Shown one piece after another: positions 34,614 to 44,270 of a stretch of DNA of 64,000 nt (positions within the stretch are counted from its first letter, which is position 1; every line of letters begins with the position of its first letter). The notes beneath the pieces were generated by a model. That model saw only the letters and a program-made list of their open reading frames with translations, made no database searches and had not been told where the DNA came from. Made by a program: the position numbers and the translations under genes. Source of the DNA: Tetracentron sinense. Taxonomy: Eukaryota > Streptophyta > Magnoliopsida > Trochodendrales > Trochodendraceae. The DNA is taken from positions 34,857,531 through 34,921,530 of the forward strand of contig CM026554.1 of the NCBI GenBank assembly GCA_015143295.1, written 5' to 3'.

Positions 34614-35863
34614 TCTATGACTTATGATTTTGAAGCTCAGGATGGGGAGAATGCTCTGTGCCTGTTGTGGGCCCCAGAGGATGCCACATGTGGGCCTGGG
34701 ACTGGTCCAAAGTTACTACACACGAAATAACAGACTGTCGGTGAACTATTCACCGACAGTTTGACAGTTTTAAACCCAAGCTAATGAACCATGGTTAGGG
34801 TGATGGGGAGATCTATAAAGTTCAGGTTAGGTCCAAGGGGAGCTTAGATGCCAAAAACCAACCCTGGAATGGACCAGGGTTGCACCAAGTGGGGCCCACA
34901 AGCAATGGAACAGAGACCTCTAGGAGTGTCAATACTTTGTTTACCGACACCCCTGAATTTTTTTCAGAAATTAAATCTACCCTATGAGGCTGCTATTGGG
35001 GTGTTTCCAGGGTTTCCCCATGAAATGAGGGACCCCTAGAAACCCCTAAGGAGGGCCTACGGCTGTGGACTGCTGGTGTACCCCTAAGGGGTTCCCCACA
35101 TCTATGAAGAAGATGGGAGAACACCCTGTTGTGGGATTTGCAAAAATACAAGTATGAAAGTCCCTTGGAATGGACCAGGAGCTCACAATGAGGATGCAAA
35201 ACAGAAGTAAATAGGGTAGGGGAAGCCCTACCGAGTTGTTATATCGCCTGAGGTGTCGGTGGCCGGTTGGTGGAGCTGCAAATGGCGATGGAGCTCGGTG
35301 GTGGTCCTGCGCGCGAGGGGAGGGAGTTATGGAGGTCCCTGGGGAAGCTGCTACGAGCTTCGTGGATCACAGGGGATACCTAAGGTAGCCTACGAGGTTT
35401 TGGGCAGGGCTGGGGCTTCGGATGCTTCGAATTTTGACCAGGGCTCAACTATGGGAGTTTGCAGATGGTTTTACAGCCATGGGGAGGGGAGGGGGGAAGT
35501 GTCCCCTTTATAGGGCAAGGTTGGGGACACCCCTGGTATGAGTACCAGGGTAGATGTGGTCACAGGAGGTCGGAGATGGGTGGTGCAGGCGTGCCTGAGC
35601 CCTGCAGGGGGTGGGTGTGCTGCTAAATACGCTATCAGGTATTGGCGGTAGATGTTCTACCGCCATTTCCAAAACAGTGTATATTGGTAATGGCGGTAGA
35701 TGATCTACTGCCAATACCAATTTTTAACTGTTAAGGCTCTGGCTCAGGCAGGCACGTGGTACGGAGGGATTTTGTTTGAATTTATGGGCCTGGGCTTAGG
35801 CCCAGGCCGAGACTTTAGACCCTAGGGGGCTTTGGACTTAGGGTTTATGCACTAAGGGCTTGA

Positions 35864-35955
35864 CTAGGCTAGGGCTAGGGCTAGGCTAGGCTAGGGCTAG
35901 GGCTAGGGCTAGGGCTAGGGCTAGGGCTAGGGCTAAGGCTAAGGCTAGGGCTAGG
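35864..35955 (+). repeat. (GGGCTA)n hexamer expansion in the solo LTR
   Basis: About 14 copies of gggcta with a few shortened or gct-aag variants. The Ogre LTRs at 44500 and 59640 have only a few copies (ccctagccctagcc), so this one has expanded. It resembles but is not the plant telomere heptamer. Confidence 0.85.
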
Positions 35956-36130
35956 CTTACCTAAGGTTTATCTAGGGTTAGAGTCTTGACTAGGGTTAGG
36001 CCTAGGTTTGAATAGAGATTTTGCTTACTAGGGCTTTATCTAAGGTTAACTAGGGTTTGTCCTAGGGTTTAAGGGGCTCGATTGGGGATAACCATGGTTA
36101 GGATAGGGGTGTAAAAATTGGGTGCTTACA

Positions 36131-37990
36131 GTTGTGTTAAAGGATGACTCTACCACTCAAAATCTATAAAAGGGTAGCTCATTCTCTACAGAAAAAAAAA
36201 GAAAAATGACAAATAAAAAGAGGAGAAGAAGAATACAAACTTTGAAGCTCCAAAAATCTCCATTAAAGCTTGAAATTATGTAGATCTCCATTAAAGCATA
36301 AAGCTCTGAAGATCTTCATTAAAGCCTAAACCTCTGAAAATCTCCATCAAAGTCCACAACTCCGTAGATCTCCATTAAAACTTGAAGCTCTGTAGATCTC
36401 CATTAAAGCCTGAAGCTGCATAGATCTCCATTAAAGTTAGAGTTCCTGAAGAAGCCCTAAATCACAAATGCTCCAACAATATTTTTAACTTTGATTATGA
36501 AGTTTGGATATGAGAATACACTGTTTTCCAGCCCTCAGATTAAAGGTTTGTAAAGAAAAGAATCAGAGATTTCTCTTTTTTATAGAGATTAAACCTCAGA
36601 GATTTGTACCCTCACCAATATCAATAAAAAAAATTTTTAATCATTTGTCATACTTCTCTTGTCTTTGATTTTTGGACATGAAATTTGTGTCGACAATGGT
36701 TATGCAATCTTGGATTCTTGTTTAAGTTTCATTTTTTGGCTTGCTTGCGTTGACAATTCTGGATTTTGGGTCTAGATATTGGGTTTGTTTCTAAAGATTA
36801 ATGATGGTCTATAAAATACCATGCACCTACACTACATATTAACATATTTATGTTGAAGATGCCCCTTGTAAACCATTAATTCGGATCCATCAAGCAATAT
36901 ATGTGTTGAAACACTCCTCAACACAATTGTGTAGCATAAAGGATGAATCACACTAATAGAGTAGGTCGAGCGTGTTCTTATTCATCATTCAATTGTAGCT
37001 GATGAGCCAGCAACAACTGAATGGATTGTCTCCAAACCTTTGGGCGATGTCAAAATCAAGGTTCAGGTCAGCCCCGACAAAAACAAGTCTTGACTAGTAA
37101 GGGGAGCATCCTAGGCTATTTGATGTAGTATAGTCACGGAGACTACTTGCGTCGTCTGCGTGAGGGTAAAGCCCCCTTTATAATTACCACAAAATGGAGT
37201 TGGAGCCCACAGCCAAACCAGCCTGCCTGAGTAGGTAATAGCGAGTTAAAATAACAAGAAGAAGATTCTCCTTAATTATGACAACCCTGATTTTCCTCTA
37301 GCTGATTGAAAATACCGAACTCCAGAGTTAGAAGAGACAGGAGCCAGTCCCATAGCAGAAGATGTCGAAGAAGAAAATCATCGTACCTTTTTGGTTGACC
37401 ATACTTTATATAAACTATATACTATAAAGGACTTTAGTCCTCTCTGTGATTTTCTTTCAAATTTCTTTGAATTACAATCATTCCAATAAGTGAGAGAGAG
37501 ATTTTTTTATTACTTTGATTTAGCACATAAGATGAACTATTTTACAAATGAACGTGAGAGAGTGGAAAGAGAAGATTTTAAAACTATATTTTATGACTTT
37601 TTTTAAATTTTTGTCTTTTTATTTGACATTTCTCATTTTATTGGGGTATTGATGGAACTTGAACAAAGAGAGAGAGAGAGAGGAGACAGAATTCAGGTTA
37701 GTCTCAATTCGAGTTAGGTATTACTCTCATACATCACACGTGGGCTCTTTTAATAATTATAATAAAAGAGAAAAGAAAAATAGGTAAAGACATGGCAAGA
37801 ATACTGGAGTTGCCATTGTGATGGTGAATCATGAACCAGGCTTTTTCAAGGAATTAAGTTAGTTCCTTGATAATGACTTACAAATAAATAAGTGTTACAT
37901 GGATAAACAACTTTCCAAATAATTTTTAAAATAAGTTCTACTTAGTCAAAACAACGTTTATTTAATTAATATATTGTCAGTGAAACAATT
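36131..37990. other. Intergenic; LTR-like leader, then unassigned sequence
   Basis: From 36131 a TATA-like ctataaaagg (about 36164), a purine-rich leader, a 28-bp minisatellite and aatatcaataaaa (about 36618) give the look of an LTR U3-R-U5 interrupted by the solo LTR. A possible end is tgtcgaca near 36694. From 36700 to 37990 I recognise no gene; a (GA)n run lies near 37668-37682. Confidence 0.4.
36242..36437 (+). repeat. 28-bp minisatellite, 7 units
   Basis: Seven units of exactly 28 bp, each containing agatctccattaaag or a close variant, in unbroken register. No coding frame is conserved across units. Confidence 0.9.
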
Positions 37991-38668
37991 GTCAAGATAA
38001 TGTTGTTTAGTTAAATTGGCTTTTAGTAAAAAAAGTTATGAAACGGTTTAAATAGAGAACAAATTGAAAAAAAAAAGTTGTTTTAGGGGGAAAATGCATG
38101 TTAATTTTTAATTGAATTGGTTTTTACTTTAAATATCATGGAATGCATATATTATTATGCATTAGATGTATGTTTTTAAATGCGTTATTTACTTAAACTG
38201 AAATATAGATAATGGTTGTTTGGTTAAATTGTCTATTAGTTAAAAAAAACAATAATGAAAGGGTTTAAATAGAGAACAAATTGAAGAAAAAAGTTATTTT
38301 GGGGAAAATACAAGTTAATTATTTGTTTAATTGAATTGGTTTTTACTTTAAATATCATGGAATGCATATGTTATTATGCATTAGCTATATGTTTTTAAAT
38401 GCATTATTTACTTAAACTGAAATATAGATAATGGTGGTTTGCTGTCAAGATAATGGTTGTTTGCTTATACTGGCTTTTAGTAAAAAAACTACGAAAGGGT
38501 TTAAATAGAGAACAAATTGGAAAAAAAAAGTTGTTTTGGGAAAAAGCATGTTATTTGTTTAATTGAATTAGTTTTTACTTTAAATATCATGGAATGCATA
38601 TGTTATTATGCATTAGATGTATGTTTTTAAATGCGTTAATTACTTAAACCGAAAAATAGATCATGTGA
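37991..38668 (+). repeat. Tandem repeat of about 215-245 bp, 3 units
   Basis: Units begin near 37991, 38208 and 38454 with gataatgKttgtttg. Each contains gtttaaatagagaacaaatt, tttttactttaaatatcatg and aatgcatatRttattatgca in the same order. AT-rich, non-coding, satellite-like. Confidence 0.85.
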
Positions 38669-39934
38669 AGACGAAATTAAAGGGTCATACATGTTAAACA
38701 TCCAACTACTATTTCCATGTTATTATAAACTAACATTAGTTTGTGTGTCAATGTTATGCTTTTTAGGTCATATTTAATCTGGTGGGGCTGAGATTATTCG
38801 CTAATATTAGGTCCTCCTTTTTCAACACTGTCCTAATCGAATTTTGAGTCAAGAAACCTCATGTTCTAGTGTTTTGCTATGATATTCGCGTATCAGGACT
38901 TTGTATTAGTCTTTTGAGCATTTTACTATACTTCAAAGGTCTATGTAATCTTGTTTCAACTTTTTTTTTTATACCTATAGGAGGTTAAACTATTTTGGAC
39001 ATTTTTTAAAAAATCAGAAAAGTTAAAGAATTTATAAAATAAAAATTCTCATAAAAATAAGTTTGTGTACTTGAAATTATGTGTAGCTTGATTTTATGCA
39101 AATGAATATATAAAGCAATCCCATTCAGGTGTTTAGGGGAATGTTGATAAAACTGTCTTGCCATATTTCAAGTTCTAGCATGTTTTTTTTTTTTTTTAGA
39201 ATAATATCGTTACAAGAGGCTTTTCAAACTTAGTCTAAAGGCCCATTTGGATCATAGGAATTGAAAATTCAGGAATAGAATTGGAGGATACAAATTCCAA
39301 TTTCCGGTTTTTTGATGCCCACAATAAATTCATATGAGAATTGAAACAATATCATTTCACAGCATTGTTAGCTCAACTTTTTACACTCATTACAGTGGCA
39401 ATGTTCTATTACGGTGGGTTGCAAAGTTGCCCAACCTCTTTCAATAATTACAAATGTGCCACGGCCATGGTAAAAAAGGGGAGCTCTGCTTAGAGAGGCG
39501 CAAAATTAATCTCAAATATTAATGAGAATAACTATGATCAGGAGTTCCGGCCGGTTGAACAGTTAACTAGATCAACCAAAAAAATGCCTCTGGGAAGTGA
39601 CAATTTGGTAGTTACGAACACAACAAATGGTATTTTTTTAACACTTAATTGTTTCCATAAATACCCCTTCCAGTTTAGTAATTACGAATACAACAAAGGG
39701 TATTTTTAACACTAAATTGTTTCCATAATTATCCCCTTCCAAGCCATTTTTTGGGTTGTTCCTGTTGATCTGAAGCTCTTGTTGACTGTTCAACCCGAGC
39801 TCATGTTCATAGTTAATCTCAATATTTATTATAGTTGGCTACAATAAACTTTCAATGTGAGACTATTAAATGAAAAAACAGTTTTTTTTTAAAATATAGG
39901 TTTATTCCCAAACCAACTAGTTTTTAAAACACCA
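38669..39934. other. Intergenic, no gene recognised
   Basis: AT-rich with a T-run near 39184-39197. A local duplication at about 39608-39735 contains ggtatttttttaacact and aattgtttccataa words twice. No coding signal. Confidence 0.5.
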
Positions 39935-39943
39935 TTTAATCAA

Positions 39944-40311
39944 GGCTCAGGATCCTCTCGAGTTCAACTCGAGAATCTCTCCGATTCGAAGCCCTAGAGG
40001 TCGCCATGTGTCTCCTTTGACACCCCTTAACCATGGGTAAGGTTCACCCACCCCTAGGGTTCACCCATCCATCCTTGGTTTTTTTTTAAAAAAATATAAT
40101 TCTTTTTTTTTAAATTAAAAACTTTTTTTAATACTAAAAAAACTCTAAAAACAGTTTTCTTAATTTAAAAAATAATAATTAATATATAAAAAAAAAAACC
40201 AAGGATTGGTGGGTGAACCCTAGGGGTGGGTGAACCTTACCCATGGTTAAGGGGTGTCAAAGGAGACATGTGGCGACCTCTAGGGCTTCAAACTGGAGAG
40301 GATCCTGAGCC
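39944..40311. mobile_element. Mutator-type foldback MITE with 9-bp TSD
   Basis: 368 bp, almost wholly palindromic. Its ends are GGCTCAGGATCCTCTC and the inverted GAGAGGATCCTGAGCC, with arms continuing through ccccttaaccatgggtaagg and its complement to an A/T-rich centre. It is flanked by an exact 9-bp duplication tttaatcaa (39935-39943, 40312-40320). A TSD of this length plus long TIRs points to Mutator-like transposase. No coding capacity. Confidence 0.9.
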
Positions 40312-40429
40312 TTTAATCAAACCCAATGAATTATTTCAATTTTCTTTTTCTTTTTCTTTTTAACAATTAAACTGAAAATATTCTAAGGGTCCGACATAGA
40401 CACACAACACTAAACAGAAGACGGCCATG

Positions 40430-40757
40430 CTTGTCTAAGGCATAAAGGCATACAGGGAACAAAGACTATCTAATAGTTCTTCTGCTCTTCTAGCACATTG
40501 TCTAAAGCCATTTTTTGAACAAAGATAATCTAATCGTTCTTCTGATCTTCTAGAGTCGCTACCATATGCATGAGCAGGTGGTGGATTTGAGGCTTTCTTT
40601 GGTTCAGCCTTCTTGATCTCCACCTGAGCACCCTCCATATCAATCATATTTCCATTTGCTAAAAATATCGTCTACAGCTTGTTCACTCTCAAATATTATA
40701 AATCCAAAGCCTCGAGAGCGGTTGGTAGCATGATCGCGTATAATCTGATGATCTGTC
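40430..40757 (-). pseudogene. RRM RNA-binding protein (hnRNP-like) fragment
   Basis: Reading down from 40757, the frame gives VTDHQIIRDHATNRSRGFGF and then IIFESEQAVDD. RGFGFIIF is the RNP1 motif of an RNA-recognition motif. A frameshift near 40665 moves the homology to another frame (NMIDMEGAQVEIKKAEPKK, then a Pro-rich stretch and YGSDS), as in plant hnRNP-like glycine-rich proteins. A ~57-bp segment with agaacgattagattatc-like sequence then repeats at the 3' end. No start, first RRM or Gly-rich tail is present, so it is a dead fragment. Confidence 0.7.
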
Positions 40758-40822
40758 ACGAGAAGAAATTCTTAAACTCAAAATCACAGGTCTGGAGAAA
40801 TTTTTTTCTCCAGAACCTTTTA

Positions 40823-42569
40823 GGAGAAAATACATTTACACCCACCGAGGTTTGACAAAAATACACATCCCCTCAGTTTTCAAAAAATACATTAAGTACC
40901 TTTACTTTTTAAAACAATGGCACTTAGACCCCCTCCATTAGTTGACCATTAGTCAACTCTCAGAAATGTTGATACATGCTGATGTCATGTGATGAAGTAT
41001 ATAAAATTCCAAAATTACCCCTTTAATTTCAGAAAATACTATTCTTGCTCCAAAACTCTATTTATTTAATATTTAAAAATCCGGTTCTCACCCATGAGGT
41101 CACCGCGTGTCCCTTTTGACACCCCTAAACCGTGGTTAATATTCATCCACCCATCCTTGGTTTTTTTTTTTCAAATATTAATTCTTTTTTAAAATTTAAA
41201 AAAAAAATAGAGTTTTTTTAATACTAAAAACAGTTTTTTAATACCACCCCTTGAGGTCGCCACGTGTCTCTTTTGACACCCCTTAACCGTGGTTAAGATT
41301 CACCCACCCATCCTTGGCTTTTTAAAAAAAATTATTAAGTCATTTTTGAAAATTAAAAAAAAAATAGAGTTTTTTAATATCACCCCTTGAGGTCGTCACG
41401 TGTCCCTTTTGACACCCCTTAACCGTGGTTAAGATTCACCTACCTGTCCTTGTTTTTTTTACATATTATTTTTTTTAATTAAAAAAAAATTAGAGTTCTT
41501 AATATTAAAAACAGTTTTTTAATATCACCCCTTGAGGTGGTCACGTGTTCCTTTTGACACCCCCTTAACCGTGGTTGAGATTCACCCACCCATCCTTGGC
41601 TTTTTAAGAAAAAATATTAATTCATTTTTAAAATTAAAAAAAAATTAGAGTTTTTTTAATATTAAAAACAGTTTTTTAATATCACCACTTGAGGTGCCCC
41701 CGTGTCCCTTTTGACACCCCTTCACCGTCACCCCTTGAGGTTGCCACGTGTCCCTTTTGACACCCCTTAACCGTGGTTAAGATTCACCCCTTAATTTTCA
41801 AAACTGGATTATAAAAAAACCAAGGATGGGTGGATGAATCTTAACCACAGTTAAGGGGTGTCAAAAGGGACACGTGACGACCTCAAGGGGTTAATATTTA
41901 AAAAACTCTATTTTTTTTTTAATTTTCCAAAAAAAACTAATATGGAAAAAAAAACAAGGATAGGTGGCTGAATCTTAACCAGGGTTAAGGGGTGTCAAAA
42001 GGGACACGTGACCACCTCAAGGGGTGATATTAAAAAACTCTATTTTTTTTTCATTTTCAAAAATGAATTAATAATTTAAAAAAAGCCAATGATGGGTAGG
42101 TGAATCTTAACCACGGTTAAAGGGTATCAAAAGGGACACGTGACAACCTCAAGGGGTGGTATTAAAAAACTGTTTTTAATATTAAAAAAACTCTAATTTT
42201 TTTTTAATTTTTAAAAAAGAATTAATATTTAAAAACAAAGACCAAGGATGGGTGGATGAATCTTAACCACGGTTAAGGGGTGTCAAAAGGGACACATGGC
42301 GACCTCATGGGTGAAAACCGGATTTTTAAATATTAAATAAATAGTGTTTCGGAGTAAGAATAGCGTTTTCTGAAAATAAGGACAATTTTGAAATTTTATG
42401 TACTTCATCACATGATATCAGCATTTCTGTGAGTCGACTAACGGTCAACTAATGGAACGGGTCTAAGTGCCATTATTTTAAAAATAAGCGTACTTAATGT
42501 ATTTTTTGAAAACTGAGGGGTCTATGTGTATTTTCGTCACAACTCGAGGGGTGTAAATGTATTTTCTCC
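40823..42569. mobile_element. Large Mutator-type foldback element with 9-bp TSD
   Basis: 1747 bp. The left end GGAGAAAATACATTTACACC is the exact inverse of the right end GGTGTAAATGTATTTTCTCC. The arms stay paired for several hundred bases (for example gtacctttac/gcgtactta, gatgaagtata/tacttcatc). An exact 9-bp duplication aaccttttA flanks it (40814-40822, 42570-42578). The centre is a stack of about four left-arm and four right-arm copies of a core with gaggtcgccacgtgtccctt and ccttaaccgtggttaagatt. No transposase is encoded. Confidence 0.9.
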
Positions 42570-42578
42570 AACCTTTTA

Positions 42579-44270
42579 ATATCTCATAATAAACTTGATT
42601 TAAAACACATTTTTATAAATCATTAAATTAGCAAACGGGTCGGGAATGAGGTTATCCATTTGACTACTGAGGTTAGGCTAACCCTAATCTGTTTATTGCA
42701 GATTAAAGACGGCACAAATGGCTGTGTTTGTGATGGGTATTTACTCCCTGAACCTGACCCGCAACATCCGTACAACCAATACAGACTGTTGTATCCTAAT
42801 GAACTACAACATGGACTATTGCTCATCTACTCTCACAGGACCCATGAAATTGAAGCTTGGTTTTATCTTTTTTATATTTTCCTGATTCTTTATTATCCAA
42901 ATTCTTTTCTGGGATGAAACATTATATTCAGTTCAAGTAAATGACAAATCGACTAAACGGTTAAATGGTAATAAATATAGTTGATTAGTAGTAGTATTAG
43001 AGTCCTCATTGGCCAAAGTGCTTCTAGCTTTCCCACTCAAGTGATTTGTATGACTCGTCATTTTCATTAGAAGTTCTTTAGAAGTTCTATACTTACCAAG
43101 TCCTCCTATTAAATTCAATTCAAACCCTTACGTTTCCGAGTATCTGTGGATTTTCTCCTCTAGGAGTGGAAGTCCAGAGATTCGTATTTGACTATTTCTT
43201 GCGGCTTTCCTTTGATCCATTCTTTGGCTGAGACTTATAAGGTTCGACATTTTAAAACTTTTGGCATTTGACAGTATGTTTTTTCTTTTTCTTTTGAGAC
43301 TAAATGTATCAAGCTTTTCATCTATTGAATTGCAATTCCCTTAAAGACCTTTTTTTTTTGGGTTAAAATGATATCATGTAACTAACACACACTCTCTAAA
43401 CACACACAGCCAGACCTAAGGTAGCCGTTAAGGTGCCATAAGGGTAAGTCCAAGCAATCGCTCCAAAAGGGTTCCAAAAAGATCTGTCTTATGACTTCAG
43501 CAAAATGAATAAATTTAAATTGCATAAAAAAATTATAAGACTTGAAAACTCATGATGGTAAGAATTAATTTGGTTAAAAATCTTTAAAAACTCCAACAAT
43601 GGTCAGTTCTTGGGTATGTTCTTTTGTGTTGAGACTTGAAAAACTCAAACACTTAATAAGTTTCAAGATTGCAAGTGCTTGATTTTGTAAGTCTTTTTTA
43701 TTCTTTTAACTTTTGAGTGCTAGATTCAATAAATAAAATTATTATCATCTTCAGGAGAATTCAAGTCCTTCTACTTTTTGTGAGACTTGAAATCTCTCAT
43801 TTTAGGATTTTTAAAGTCTTGTGAGAAATAAAAAAACAAAAGATCCTCACAAAATCAAGCACTTAAAATTTCTAAACTTGTAAAGTGACAATTTTTAGAA
43901 GTCTTAGCGAAAGAAGGGACCTTTGGGAGATTGAATGGTTAGGAAATTCTCTTTTAATTAAGCTCTTGTTGGGGTTTAGTACTTTTTTCAATTAAAGGAA
44001 GTACAAATGAACAAATGAACTTCAAAGAATTGCCTATCAATTTGTTGAGTGTTTAAATTGGGTATGACAATTATGTTGTCCCTCCAAGATTGCTCATTTT
44101 ATGTGGTTATATAGCGATAGCCTTCCTACCATACATCTCTTCTTCTTTTTTCTCTTTTTTTTTTTTTTACACAAAGGGGAACACACACTATGCAAATATA
44201 TACACGCACAGCTCAATAAGCCATATATCTCATAGTTGTTTTTTTTGTTGAAATGATATCATGTAACTAA
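42579..44270. other. Intergenic, no gene recognised
   Basis: A short open stretch at 42690-42850 after a ttgcag word looks exon-like on the + strand, but no family is recognised and no partner exon was found. At 43349-43390 and again at 44240-44268 the words tgatatcatgtaactaa recur; the second copy is where the Ogre element inserted. Confidence 0.45.

Larger units (their letters stand above)
22880..36130 (-). mobile_element. Ogre/Tat-type solo LTR, split by the chromovirus
   Basis: Arms at 22880-24244 and 34619-36130 join into one 2877-bp LTR. On the - strand it starts TGTAAGCACCCAATTTTTACA and ends GTGCTCACA, as do the LTRs of the Ogre element at 44271-62109. It is flanked by an exact 5-bp target-site duplication gttgt (22875-22879 and 36131-36135), so it is a true solo LTR, not a truncated element. 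It contains the taaccatggttaa clusters (23700-24030), short TGTCGGTA-type hairpins (for example 34737-34763 and 35645-35712) and an expanded GGGCTA run. Confidence 0.9.

Noticed and set aside
35864-35955. Interstitial telomere
   Set aside because: The unit is GGGCTA, a hexamer, not the plant heptamer TTTAGGG. It lies inside an LTR that has shorter versions elsewhere.
36242-36437. Regular 28-bp units suggested a CRISPR-like array
   Set aside because: The units are contiguous with no unique spacers, in plant nuclear DNA; this is a minisatellite.
42660-42917. Possible exon after a ttgcag word on the + strand
   Set aside because: No recognisable family, no partner exon and no conserved motif; one open stretch of 85 codons is not enough.
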